From Rehmannia glutinosa (taxonomy: Eukaryota; Streptophyta; Magnoliopsida; Lamiales; Orobanchaceae): a stretch of DNA of 64,000 nucleotides. How positions within the stretch are numbered: position 1 is the first letter of the stretch; every line of letters begins with the position of its first letter. The stretch is taken from contig CM071932.1 of NCBI GenBank assembly GCA_016081115.2, positions 56,742,659-56,806,658 of the forward strand, given 5' to 3'. Under the pieces are notes generated by a model. The model saw nothing but the letters and a program-made list of their open reading frames with translations. It did not search any database and was not told the DNA's origin. The translations under genes and the position numbers were made by a program. This document shows, piece after piece, positions 10,289 through 21,770 of the stretch.

Positions 10289-12488
10289 TTTTTGGAACAT
10301 CCCCAAAAAGAGGAATGGGGGATTAAGGAGACATCTCCAACATATTTATTACCATGAATATTAACAAATTCATTGTGCAACATTGTTTCTAGTGTATCTA
10401 AACGAAGGCAATTCTAATTGATCTATTCTAGCAAATCCATGATAGGCAAGGGAATAGTGATAAGAGAAAATTCTATACAATTATTACAAGATAAGCCCAT
10501 AGAAGAAAGGCGATCAACTACTTTGTTACCCTCTCTATATACATGGGACATGGAAAATGATGTACAGTTTAAAGAATTATGACTCTTAACAAGGCAATCT
10601 TTGATAGTCCAGTGGCCTGGGAGATGTTTCAAAACTGTGTTGTAGAGGATGCGATGCTAGAATCAATCTCAATGCAAATTTGGTGCAGTTGTCTTCATTG
10701 AATCAATGAAAGAGCTAACTCTAATGCCTTGCATTCAACAAATAATAGACTGGGCAAATTGTGGTATGGTGCTGAGAATCCCCAAACAATTTCTCCTTGA
10801 TTGTCCCTAGGATCCCTCCAAGCCCAGCTAAACCATTGTTGGAGTTGCAGGCTCCATCAATGTTTAGTTTAAGCCATTCCGGGGGAGGTTTTTTCTATAA
10901 GACAGGCAAATGTTGAAGATGAGGCATGTATCTAAGAGCAAAACCAACAATGTTTGTAATATCCAAGAAGCCTTTCCAATGATGTTTAGAAAAAAGTTCG
11001 AGACTTAACGGGAAGATACAAATTTGAGATTCAACATTTCTAATAATCCTTCTATGCCAAAATGTAACATCTTCATATTTGCATGAGTTTCTCTCTTTCC
11101 AAATAAACCAAAAGATTAGACAAGGCAAAATAACAAATATATGTGATGTGTGTGCAAAAGGTGTTAGATGAAACCAATTAAACAAAAACATGTGTATGTG
11201 CTCAGTGTGTGGTGGAGACCATCTCAACCAATTAGCAAAACGACCCCAGACTTGCTGCACTTGATTATTCCCCAGAAATAAATGTGTAAGAGATTCAGCA
11301 GTGAGACAAGAAGAAGCATAAGTAGAAGAAAAAGTGTTACCGGGACAACAATAACATTTGGATGCTAAGGCAATGTGTCTGGCTTGGAGTTTGCAATCAA
11401 CAGGTAACCTATCTTGGAAGAGCCTCCAAATAAATATAGACACAGAGGGAGTGGGAAGTTTAGACCAAATGAGGTGGAATGGGAAAGTGTTTTGTGGTGG
11501 TTGTGTGATGGTGGAGATGGCATAGGATAAGGAGAATTTCCCACTAGGAGATTTTTTCCAATTCATTTTGTCAGAGTCTTGAGAAGCAATGGGAATTTGG
11601 CATATCTTGTTGGCCCATTCAAGACCAACCACAATGCTCAATTTTTCAAAATTCCAATTATGATCATGCCAAAAAAATTGCACAGGGAGATTTTCAAAGC
11701 CAAATTTGTCACAGGGAATAACATTGAATAAAGGGGAATTACCAAGTCAAACATCATACCAAAAGCTAATATTACCATCTCCCAAGGACCACACAATATT
11801 ACCCTGCATGGTGTCCCTGATCTTATACAATCTCTTCCAGACCAAGCTATAACTAGGGAAGACAGAGGCAATACCAATTGGCATACCCCCAACATACTTG
11901 CTATGCATGAACCTGGCCCATGAGGAATTATTAAGCATAAGCCTCCACCAAAATTTCATAGAAAAAGCATGAATGAGATGATTGATGTTCCTAATACCTA
12001 AACTACCTTTATCAGTGGTGGAGCAGATTTTTTGCCAAGCAACCCAATGAGTTCTTGTTTGATTATCATTAGAACCCCAGAAAAATCTGGCCATGATTTG
12101 TTCAAGAATGTGAATAATACATTTAGGGGGTTTAATGACTTGCAACAAATGTAAGAACATGGAATTGAGAGTGCTCTTGATTAACATGAGCCTTCCTCCA
12201 AAAGTCAGGGCCTTCCATTCCCAGCTTTTAATCCTCTTATGCATTTTATCAATCAGAGTATTAAAGAGAAGACCTTTTTTATGCCCTTTATACAAAGGGG
12301 CTCCAAGATAATCAATAGGCAGAGGGTGATTTTGAAATTAAGTAACAGAGGCAATCCTATCAATCTTGTGTTGAGGCATATTATTGCCCACAATGAAGGA
12401 GCTCTTACCCTTGTGATAGATTGGCCAGAAACAGTGTAATAAGAGTCCAAAAAAGAGATAAGGGAAGTGAGGGCCTGGTCAGTGAAAA
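10289..12488 (-). mobile_element. 5'-truncated LINE (L1-like non-LTR retrotransposon)
   Basis: On the - strand this carries the end of a LINE reverse transcriptase, a zf-RVT domain and an RNase H-like domain. It is flanked by an imperfect 11-bp direct repeat (TATATGTACTT at 10278-10288, TATATATACTT at 12489-12499). A short T run at its left end would be the A-tail of a - strand copy. The 5' end of the LINE, including the endonuclease and the RT core, is missing, as expected for target-primed insertion. Confidence 0.85.
10423..12480 (-). pseudogene. LINE ORF2 3' part: RT C-terminus, zf-RVT, RNase H
   Basis: Reading leftwards: the RT thumb/linker region in broken frames (12450-12250), then an open stretch 12295-11747 with KALTFGGRLMLIKSTLNS and FWGSNDNQTRTHWVAW motifs typical of plant LINE RT C-termini. 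Next, 11683-10895 contains a zf-RVT domain (FIWRLFQDRLPV, then Cys and His residues through to HLFLGNNQVQQVWGRF). A weak RNase H domain follows (LNIDGACNSNNGLAGLGG near 10870-10815, and HVYREGNKVVDRLSSMGL near 10540-10490). At least three frame changes or stops break it. RT supplies cDNA synthesis and RNase H degrades the RNA strand in the parent family; this copy cannot be functional. Confidence 0.85.
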
Positions 12489-12920
12489 TATATATACTTA
12501 AATACTATTTGCTCAAGTCGAGTCACTTAATCCATATTTTCCTACCCTTACCAAAGAGCCTACATTACAACCAAAGAAAAAGTCTTTTTGATTCTTCAAT
12601 TGTGCACACTTGAGTGGTAGAGATGTTAGACGATTTGCAAGCATATTGTAGTTCTACTTCATTGAATTGATTTGAGAGTATACACTTCATATTTACTTTG
12701 AGAGTTGAGTGATACACTTTATCCTGTGAGTCGTGATGTCGAATACGCAAACGAGTATTGATTGTGCTAAATTTGTAATTGATGAATTTTTGAAAATAAG
12801 TTACTTGTTTGCTAAAGTGTTGATTTGCTTGAGATTATGTGTTTGTAGTGTTCTTGTGTTATTTCATCCATCCCATTACATGTGGTTATTTTACTTAGTT
12901 TGCTTGAGGAAGAGCAATGG
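12489..12920 (+). other. Athila-type 3' non-coding region, downstream of the LINE
   Basis: Continuation of the stretch interrupted by the LINE. A short open frame at 12733-12923 has no recognisable domain and I do not call it a gene. Confidence 0.5.
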
Positions 12921-12938
12921 TTTAAGTTTGGGGGGATT
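12921..12938 (+). other. LTR-adjacent polypurine tract, Athila-type
   Basis: TTTAAGTTTGGGGGGATT stands directly before the TG of the LTR at 12939. It is the same tract type as in the - strand element (reverse complement at 26593-26610). Confidence 0.85.
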
Positions 12939-14400
12939 TGATACGTGTAAATTACACGTGCATTTAGGGGCATATTTTGGTAAATTTTTGATACATTTCC
13001 ATGTATATTTAGTATGTTTTAATTGGTTTCCTTTGTTGGGCGTAATACTGCGTATTCTTGTGATTTTGACAGAAATGGAGCTTTATTTGCAAAGATATCA
13101 GTAGGACGGCCCGGACAAGAATGTTGAATGCAAAGAGACGATAAAATACACGAGGAATGACGAAGAACATAAAACATTGTCCACCCGCGTAATAATACAC
13201 GACCATGTATTATGTACCCGTGTCATTTTACACGTTCGTGCAACTTGTTAAGGGAAATATTTCAGAGACGAAATACATGACCTGCACTTATATTAATACA
13301 CGGTCGTGTATCTTGATCCCGACAAAAATAGAGAAGAAAATGACTTACACGACCTGCCTGTGTATTTTTACATGGCCGTGTATTTTGTCCTGCAGCCGAA
13401 TTCGTTTCCTAATTTCATCGGGACTCTACTGGGGATTTTACAAAGCATCTATAAAAAGAAGACCAAACCCTAATAGAGGAAATTAGAGATGGAAAAACAC
13501 AATTACACACATCAAAGAGAGGAAAACACATTACAACGAAGAATGAGACAAGGCCTTTCGCATCTGCAAAGGTACAAGGGTTGAATACTTTGAAGAATGA
13601 TCCATTCTTACAAGAAGAGTTCTATCATCATAGTTTAGATCTTTTATTTTATATTTAATTCGATGTCAACTTATTTGCTTTCCAGTTTGTCAATGAATTT
13701 ATTTTCAAATATGTTAGGCTAAACTTTTTGATCCTAGTGGATTCATGTTAATTCTAATTTGATTATTTCTTCTTAATTGGTTTCTTGTGTTCTATTTATA
13801 AATTTGAGTGATTATTTCTTATATATTATCTAGCCAATAAATTGCATGTCTTATTCGTTAGTTCATAATTCGGTAGATGAGTTCTCCCTTACGAAAAACG
13901 AATTCATAACATAAACATGTATAGAATCGGGAGGCTTACAACTATTTGTGGAGGTTTACTTCAACTCTATGATCTTTTGGGAGTTAATATTAATTGTTGA
14001 GTAGGGATACTAGAAATTCTTATTAATCAACAGTTTGTTTGCTTCAGGAGAGGGAATAAACTACTTTTGGAATTGAACCCATAGATACACAGAAACTGAT
14101 ATTGATGAAACATTAATTGTAATTAATATTGCTGAAGCATGTTGAGATTTTGTTCCTAGGGTTTCTATTTGTATTTTTTAAGTCTTTGTGAAGTTCGGAT
14201 TTATAAAATTAATTAAATATTTATTTGATAATTTAGTATTAGTTTAGATAACAACTTTCTAATTTTTGATCGTTTCAATAAAACTGAAGCACGGGATTTA
14301 CTATAATTTATGTGTTTCGTATTCAGGAATACAACCTTGCTTGATGTATCTGCTAGCTACACTGCACACTTGCAGTTTAGTGAAAATATTTTCACGATCA
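12939..14400 (+). repeat. 3' LTR of the + strand Athila-type element
   Basis: Begins TGATACGTG after the purine tract and ends ...CACGATCA. The end aligns with the LTR end of the 25-35 kb element (shared ...CTTGCRGT... region), which supports 14400 as the boundary. A CpG-rich block of ACACGACCGTGTAT-type palindromes (about 13140-13390) precedes the TATA box. The partner 5' LTR is outside the window. Confidence 0.78.
13450..13457 (+). promoter_or_regulatory. TATA box in the Athila-type LTR
   Basis: TATAAAAA lies about 60 bp after the palindromic ACACG/CGTGT block, followed by the CAAACCCTAA and GGAAAAACAC phrases seen at the transcript starts of many plant LTRs. Confidence 0.65.
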
Positions 14401-15757
14401 CTAACTACTACAATTGTATTACTGTAATATTTAGAATCTGAATAGCCGAGTCAAGACTATATCTCTGCCCGCAAAGCAATTACGTCCCTGCTAGTTCTCA
14501 CGGTATTGCTTTCAAAGATGAAACAACTTACGTCTTTTGTGAAGTAGCAGCACTAATACAAAAGCATCTTCAAACTAAAAGGAGCTCAAGGCTGGTTACT
14601 GGACTAAAATATAGAATGCAGAATCATAAGTGTATGCTTTTTATGAAGTAAGAATGAATGTGAACTTCTACAATGCACAACCATGTATATATAGCCAATA
14701 ATCCATCACCTGCAGGAGATAAAACAGGATAGTGGGCATTGAACCAAATATAAAAATCAGGTGTTACATTCCACTTCAGCTGACTACATGTAATGTCCAG
14801 ATATATATATTGGGCTCCAACAGACAAACATTAACTTGAAACAGGACCAAGCCCCTTTTCGAGTGGGCTCCAATAGTCAGTCACTTGAATTTGGGCCGAG
14901 CCTATTTTCGAGTGGGAAAGCTAACTGAATGAAAACTTTGGCCCAAAGGGTTGAGGCGTAGCCCAAGTCGAGGCTGGGTTGGGCCAGCTGGGGCGCGTGC
15001 ATATGGCCTACTTGTGATCAACCACTTATGTTATAGTATATCCAACTAATAACATCTTCTAGTATATATACTAGGACAAACAAGACTTTATTTTCTATGT
15101 GGGATAAGGCTTTAAACCTTTCAACTCCCTTTTACATAATGCCCATTCGTGTGGCCAACTTCGTATATTAATTTCTCATTCAGCGAAATTCGATATTGAG
15201 AAATAAAATATACTACGATCATCTATTTAGAACATAGATTAATAATATATAATTTAATTCCTCCAGAACTAAATAGTTAGTCACCAGAAGTTTGGTCAAA
15301 ATTTGATCGACGCTCACTTTCTCAAAACCAAATTCCCAACATCTCAACACATCAATAATTTAAGAACATGTGATATGGATAGGTGTTGTTGTGATCGTGA
15401 TGCCAAAGACTGTAGACGCCTTTAGAAACGATTAAGCACACGATCCGTTCTTGAATTATTTTTGCATTTTCCTTTAAAAGATGTCTCTAATTTGGCTTTA
15501 GCCCGACTCTCGAAATTCCTCAACAAACAACTTCTCTAAATAGAGTCTAAAAATAACTTCAAAACCTGTAGAAAAGAAACTGCAAAGAACATGCCAAATT
15601 ATAAGTAATCTCCGTGTAATGGGTTAGTCTGTTAATTAGTATATAATCTGTGAAACAAAAACTGAATATAACCATAAATTACAACTATGTACAATAGGTC
15701 AATAATTTTAGAAGTGACAAAACTGAAATAGAGTTTGACTTAAAACAAGTCAACTCT
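14401..15757 (-). repeat. copia-type LTR (solo or truncated element)
   Basis: On the - strand an LTR begins TGTTAGAGTTGACTTG at 15757, directly after the purine tract AAAATGGGGGAGAT (15758-15771). A TATATATA box lies at 14685-14693 about 1.07 kb downstream. The 3' end is near 14400-14420 but cannot be fixed without a second LTR. Only about 100 bp of internal sequence remains (to about 15860), so this is a 3' remnant. A diverged relative of its U3 (15060-15345) is at 18450-18700. Confidence 0.6.
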
Positions 15758-15859
15758 AACAATCTCCCCCATTTTGGTACTTTCTGTGCAAAACTTACAC
15801 AAAGACAATCTAATACAAAAATATACCTCTAAGACCCACAACTTAACATAATTCTAATA

Positions 15860-17083
15860 ATCCACAGAAATAGATGTGGCCAAATGGAATCGAAATCGGA
15901 TTCCAAATCGGAACCGTGGTTAATAGTTGCGAGAACTATTGACCGGTCAATGGTTCCAAAACGGAACCACAACCGTGTAGGCCAGTTCTGGTTTCAGTTC
16001 CTTTGTCTCAATAACTATGGAACTGTGGTGGAACCGGGTTAAAATCGCTGGTTTCAAGGTTAAAACTAATGATTTTTATTTTGGTAAAAATATATTAGAA
16101 GAAATGTTAAATATTTGTTATGATGTTTTATATTCGAAACTACATGAGATACGTTTTAAACCAAATGTAATCCACAAATCAATCACAAAGCCAATTGAAA
16201 TATTACAAACTGGGAGCAATTAGGCAGGGCAGAACTAGAAAAGCTCAAATAGAGAAGAGTAGAAAATGATTATTTGAGACTAAGAGGATACATGACGACG
16301 ACAATGCTTGTTTTACATGATCTCGGAACATTACTTGGGACTTTTCTAATGCAATGTTGTCGATGGTGATGAACACCCCATCGAAAGCAAGGGATTTTGT
16401 GAAGGCAACATCTTCCGCCGACAGTCCAAAATTTAAATGTTGCATTGAAATTGGCCTGTTGGAGTTTTACCCGAAACAGTCAGTTGAGTAGTAGTTTAGT
16501 AGGCTAACGCAACTGTTCATGCCAATAAAACTAACCCAACTAAGGCACAAAGAGTTGCAAGTCAGGGAAAAGAGACAAGGAATCCCTTAGGTAACTAAGC
16601 GGGACCCTCCACAACTCCTAACGATAATTTTGATGGGGAACCCTCAAACCCTCATGATGAGAAGAGGATGCTATGTTGAAGAACCTGCAGATAGAATTTG
16701 TCATCTTGGTCGATCAATCATCGCCCAATGGGCCTATAGTGATTTTTGGGCCAGCTGGGGCGGCTCAATATCTTTGCGGGCCTCTATTTTCTGGGTCCAG
16801 CCTGGATTTCCTTGGGCCATCGGGCCAAAATGGCCCGAAATTCAATATTTTTTATTATATTTTTTATTAAAAAATATTTATTAAAATTATAAATTAGATT
16901 ATAATACTTATTTGAACTTAAAAGTTGTAACTTTAATGTAATTTTAGCTAACAAAATGATCATCTGCTTTCTTAACCTTAATTATTTAAGAAAGCAGATG
17001 AATCAAATGATTAAGAAGACAAAGCTGGAGATGTTGGAATATTCATGTTTCCAATACTAGAAAGAAGAATTAAGTTCTCGTAG
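15860..17083. other. Intergenic stretch without a recognisable gene
   Basis: 15880-16060 is rich in GGAACC/GGTTCC words, like the tips of degraded hAT-type elements. A short open frame at 16245-16445 is listed separately. 16600-16850 holds GGGCC-rich sequence echoing 14960-15000. Nothing else is supported. Confidence 0.4.
16245..16445 (-). pseudogene. Unrecognised open stretch with protein-like composition
   Basis: A 66-codon frame on the - strand. Its first 50 or so residues (NFGLSAEDVAFTKSLAFDGV, then an ITIDNIALEKSQVMF segment) have the balanced composition of a real globular protein, unlike the AT-driven frames around it. The last 12 residues look non-coding. It could be a captured or decayed exon. 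I do not recognise the family, and no splice signals or second exon are convincing. Confidence 0.3.
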
Positions 17084-18239
17084 GAGAAAAATTCACTTTT
17101 GGTCCCATTAGATTTATCCCCCGATGATTTTAGTCCCATATCTTGAAAATAGTCCCATAAGATTTTTCTTGTCTCACTAATGGTCCCACCGTTAAAAAAC
17201 TAACGGTCAAACCTGTCAAATTGAAAGTCAAACCTCCGATTTGGGACCAAAATGAGAACAATGGGACTAAAATTATCAGCTCATTCTAATGGGACCAAAA
17301 GTGAATTTTTCTCTAAAAACTAAATATAACTAATATCTATTTTAAAAAATATATTATCGTTAAAGTTACTATTTTTTTGTTCATTATAATTAAAAAATAG
17401 ACAAGTAAATTAAATGATAAAATTTATAATTCAACTTATATAAAATAAAATTTCTGGAAAATAATTTTTAAAAATAGATGTTAATTATTTTTTTTGTGAA
17501 TGTGTAATACAGTAATACAAAAAAAGATGAAATACATGTATCATTTATTTTAATTAGAAAATTTACAAAGTAAATTAAATGATAAAATATAAAACTCAAG
17601 TTATAAAATTTAAATTTTCTGAAAAATATCTTTTAAAAGTAGATGTTAATTTTTTTTTTGGTGAATGTGTAATACGAAAAAAAAAGATCAGATACATGCA
17701 TATATAACCCAGTACATGTATATAAAGTTTTTTTTTTTGGGTCCCTATGTTCTTGCCCTAGGATACTGGTCTCATATAACCAAGTGCATGTATGTACATA
17801 TATGTAAATTTTGATTTAAAATGTGAAATTTGATTTAAGAATATAAAAAATAAAAATGTAATATTTAAAAATAAAAAAATAAAAAAATGTGAGCTATGTT
17901 AACATTACTAAAATGTTTTTAATAGTATTTATAATTTAACCATACTAAATATTTTAATAGTATTTTCTAAAAATTTTAAAATAATTCCTATATTTAAAAA
18001 TTATGAAATTATTTAATATCGTAAACTTTTTTATTTTATTGATAGCTGAACTACATATATTTTCCAATATATAAATATGATTTTTGTAAATATTTGCAAA
18101 ACAAAGATTTTTGTTTAGTTTTCAAGTGGGGCATTCACAATATTAATTTGAATAATGTCGATTTGAGACTAAAAGTGAGTCTAATATGACTAAAATCATA
18201 AGGACATAGGTCTAATGGGACTAAAAGTGAATTTTTCTC
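17084..18239. mobile_element. Non-autonomous MULE-like element with 10-bp target duplication
   Basis: Terminal inverted repeats of about 24 bp (GAGAAAAATTCACTTTTGG at the left, its complement at the right with one mismatch) are flanked by the perfect direct repeat GTTCTCGTAG (17074-17083 and 18240-18249). A 9-11 bp duplication suggests Mutator-like. A third copy of the terminal repeat ends at 17313, so 17084-17313 alone would form a complete 230-bp MITE-like unit inside the larger element. The interior is very AT-rich and non-coding. Confidence 0.82.
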
Positions 18240-19008
18240 GTTCTCGTAGATATGATGTTTTTTTAACACTAAAAATTACAGCAAACCTTTATATTTTATT
18301 CTTATAGTTGATACATGCAAATTGAGCGTATGTGTTTCAAATCAAACCCACAAGCATGTAGATCATCATCCCTTTAAAAAATTTGGTGCTCCAAGGGCCC
18401 AAACCCAATTGTCCAACTTGGAATTCATAAATTGAGCAAACTTTCGTTTTCTACTCTATGTGGGATGAATCTTTTCTCCTTCCCCATATTTTCCATTTTC
18501 CTTACTATTTTCTAATTTTAACTAACTAACTTCTTGCATTAATTTTTCATTCACTCGAAATTGATTTTGAGAAATTCCAAATGCCAATCTCATCTTCGAA
18601 TTTTTATCATATAATTAAATTCTATTTTTTACTAATGGAAACCACTTAAATATTTGGTCAAAATTGGGTCAAACACCCATTTTATCAAACCAAATTGCAA
18701 CACTAGTTGAATTGAAAGGCACATATCATGAAGGAAAGAAACTCAGAAGCTCATTATTAAGTTATTGCTGTACAATATATATAATATCATGGGATCAGTA
18801 CATTATTACAAAGGTGCAAACTGACTCCAAATTAAACAGTTCCAACTTCCAAGTGAATAATATCACCTGAAGAGGAAAGAATCAGAAACTTAAGTACTAA
18901 ACATTTATGAGTACTGATATATAGCAATGTTTCTTTATTTCGTGGGCCAAGAGAATATCATAATTGGCAACCGGATTTTTATCAGCTTCGTATTTAAATG
19001 TTATCCGA
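18240..19008. other. Intergenic stretch with LTR-derived repeat
   Basis: 18450-18700 is a diverged match to 15060-15345 (shared TATGTGGGAT, TTCATTC...CGAAATT...GAGAAAT and TTGGTCAAAATT phrases in order). It is probably a fragment of the same copia U3 family. No gene is seen. Confidence 0.45.
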
Positions 19009-19558
19009 TCAAAATTGTGCTTGAAGTTGGTCAATCACGTTCTTCTCAACTTGGAATGCCTTAGTCAAAACAGCTGGATTAATTGGTGGATATGAACCAA
19101 AAACTGCGTTTGCGATAGTTAAGACACCCGGGTTTTGGCTGCTTAGACCAGCAAACGCGACAGCGTTGGTCTTTTCCACGTTAAGCTGAAAATGTATCAA
19201 ACCCTCTGGGAAGACGAATACGTCTCCCGGTACAAGTACTTGGTGAAAAGCTTGTTTCTCAAGTTGGGATTCGCGGGATTGGAGGTGACGAAGCCAACGT
19301 ATAGTGTGCCTTCAATTACAACAAGAATCTCAGTGGCGCGCGGGTGAGTGTGGGGCGAGTTGAGACCATATGGAGCATAGTCTATACGGACTAAAGAGAT
19401 GCCGAGAGTATTGAGTCCTGGTATTTGGTTCACATTCACAGCAGTGACCCTTGATCCAACTGCGTTTGATGTATTTCCAGGTTTATTCAGACCCGAGAAA
19501 AAGAAATCCTCGGCAACAACCTTGTTGGGATTCTTGCATATCTTCCCATTCACAAAAA
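19009..19558 (-). pseudogene. Germin-like protein, exon 2, with one frameshift
   Basis: The main exon of a germin-like protein: apoplastic cupins binding Mn, some with superoxide dismutase or oxalate oxidase activity. Translation starts at an intron acceptor (TGCAG at 19563-19559) with [11 protein letters not shown], as in the second exon of this family. Cupin box 1 is present ([10 protein letters not shown], with the His-x-His...Glu metal ligands, about 19365-19335). Box 2 (PEGLIHFQ, the fourth ligand His, about 19205-19185) lies in another frame because one G is missing near 19235. The C-terminus VIDQLQAQF and stop at 19009 are normal. Exon 1 with the signal peptide is not visible within the following 1.5 kb. 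It reads as a recent pseudogene; a single-base sequencing error is possible, but the absent exon 1 argues for a fragment. Confidence 0.85.
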
Positions 19559-19901
19559 CTGCATGTATAAAATAGATGCAAAAGTTATTTCGTCAATGAT
19601 GATTAGACAAAGAATGTACCAACGCAAGAAAACAAGCACTTTATGAAATGTTCAATTTATGCCTCCTTGACACATAAATTATTGGCCTAATTGCAAAATT
19701 ACAGAGGAATAGCAATTTGTCAATAGCTTTTACCCCGAGACAATTAGTTATGAAACGATCTACGTCTATGCATACAGCATATATGTTGTGACCCGCCTTA
19801 TGTCCTGTCCAGCGACGACTTTTGTCATCGCAAAAGCTCTGGTTGGGGCTTCTTTTGTAGCCATATTTGGGCTCCATCCGACCTCTTTCTAATTTAAATT
19901 A

Positions 19902-20195
19902 GGGATAATTATAAAAAAACCTCTCAGGTTTGGGCTAATTACAAAAAAATCCATAAATATTTTAAAATTACAAAAAGACCCCTCAGGTTTGATTATTTTT
20001 AAAATTTGAGGGGGAACCGTATTATTTCTATAAATATCAAGGAGGTTTTGAAATGTTTTTTTCCTTATGAAAGGGGAAAATGTAAGTAGAAATCAAACTT
20101 CAATGTTTTTTTTTTTTTTTTTTTGTAATTTTCCTAAATCTCTTGAGTTTTTTGTGCTTAGCCCGAACGTCAGTTTTTTTTAGTAATTATATCCC
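19902..20195. repeat. MITE-like element, diverged relative of 58724-58978
   Basis: Starts GGGATAATTAT and ends ATAATTACTA-type complement (AGTAATTATATCCC), with internal ACAAAAA...CCTCAGGTTTG words as in the 58.7-kb copy. A T-rich run sits inside. No TSD is certain. Confidence 0.55.
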
Positions 20196-20345
20196 TTTAA
20201 GTTATTAGCTTGTGAATTCATTTTTTTTTTTTTTTGTGTGGCTGTCATTGGGACTGATATTCTGCCCGTTCTTTTTAGTTATATCATAATAGGATATTTT
20301 GGGGGAAGTTTTTTAATTCTGAGTTGGTTTGAAAAGACCAACTTT

Positions 20346-20930
20346 TAGGCCTATGTAACTTAGGTAACAAGCTGTTTTATTCAATTATTTAAAACTCCAG
20401 ATTAATATTATCGCATTTTGCATGATTTGGAGATTTGTTCGTTTTTTAAAGCTTAAGTACGGGGTCTTCAATATATTTTTAATTGCTTCCTCTCCATTAA
20501 TTTATAATCACAAACAATTCACCTACATCTAGGCAATTATATGTTACCTCATCTACGTCGACGTCACCAATTTGAATTGATCTACAAAATTAGTAAAATA
20601 TATACGTTGGTTGGAAGCTATAATATATATAACGTGGATAAAGAGTTGAATGAACTTCTTAATTTGATCATGTAAATATTTTTACCTAATTTGTTAAACA
20701 GTAGTATAGAACACTCATTATCTTTAAAAGAAAATAAACTATAAAGGGCTATAATCAAAAGTGAGAAAGCACGCTTGATTTGAACATTATTAGAAAGCGG
20801 TTAATCTATCATTCTCATTTGGTGAAATCTTAAGGCCCTTTTTTTTTTCACAAGTGCCTATTTCCATTTTTCAACTATTCATGAAAATAGAATCATATTT
20901 GTTTATAAATTTTCAATAGATATCATTATT
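20346..20930. repeat. Dispersed 0.6-kb repeat, copy 1 (empty-site copy)
   Basis: Aligns almost end to end with 52205-53533 (shared TAACTTAGGTAAC, TGCATGATTTGGAGATTTG, CTACGTCGACGTCACC and others). This copy lacks three insertions found in the second copy, so it supplies the empty sites that define them. Confidence 0.8.
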
Positions 20931-21087
20931 TTCACTTTTTATTTTTCCACATAAAATAATGTCTCATACCTATAATTTCAATTTTTAACCCTATACATTA
21001 CCCTATATATATAACTTATCAATCACTATTATTATATTTTCATTCAATTATACATGTGGGATCCACCAACTATCTACTTAAAATATT

Positions 21088-21585
21088 CACTAGAAGAAAA
21101 CAATCAAATTCCAACGAATAATTCCAACTGAATAAAAAACTGTTGGAATTTTGGAAATTTCAACGAAAATTCCAACACCACAACAAATTGTTGGAAAATT
21201 CCAACAGTAATTCCAACAGTGTAAAAAACAATTTGAATAAACTATTGGAATGTCCGTTGGAATTAAAATTCCAACGAAAATTCCAACACCAAAATAAACT
21301 GTTGGACAATTCTAATATTAGTAATTCCAATGGTAAACAAAATAGTTGGAATAAATCATTGGAAATACTATGGAAATTTTTACATTTTCAATGGAGATTC
21401 CAACGCTGCAGCATACCGTTGAAAAAATTCCAACATAAATTCCAACAGTAGACAAGACTATTGGAATAAACGGTTGGAATTTTCGTTGGAATATTAAATT
21501 CCAACAGAAATTCCAATATCACAATAAATCATTGGAAAATTTGCAACACTAATTCAAATGATAAATAAAATCGTTGGAATAAATA
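21088..21585 (+). mobile_element. CACTA-type terminal region with ATTCCAAC subterminal repeats
   Basis: CACTAGAAGAAAACAA at 21088 matches the canonical En/Spm (CACTA) terminus. It is followed by about 450 bp packed with ATTCCAAC and its complement GTTGGAAT in both orientations, as in transposase-binding subterminal regions. The opposite terminus is not seen; the array ends where another repeat begins near 21588. Confidence 0.6.
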
Positions 21586-21587
21586 GG

Positions 21588-21770
21588 GTTGTGCACATTT
21601 CGGTTTACCGGCCGAACCGAACCAAAATCGAAAAATCGGTTCGAACCGAAACCGAGCCAAAAATTTCGATTCGATTTTTGGGTTTTACTTTTTATAATTT
21701 TGGTTATTGATTCGATTCCCCTCTAAAATTTCGGTTAATCGAACCAAATAACCAAAATATATATTTTTTA
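21588..21770. repeat. hAT-like terminal fragment rich in CGGTT/AACCG
   Basis: Begins AGGGTTGTGCACATTTCGGTT, continuing as alternating TCGGTT and AACCGAA words. It resembles 60055-60255 and, more distantly, the 44932-46181 element. The far end is not defined. Confidence 0.4.

Larger units (their letters stand above)
1..14400 (+). mobile_element. Athila-lineage Ty3/gypsy element, 3' part, with two nested insertions
   Basis: The 3' half of a + strand LTR retrotransposon that starts before the window. It consists of a late Athila-type ORF (1-347 and 8993-9238), a first purine-rich tract (9311-9327), a long non-coding stretch, a second purine tract (12921-12938) and the 3' LTR (12939-14400). A copia element (348-8987) interrupts the ORF and a LINE (10289-12488) interrupts the non-coding stretch. 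The non-coding stretch resembles the matching part of the - strand element at 26.6-28.0 kb, which places both in one lineage. The gag and pol genes lie outside the window. Confidence 0.8.
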
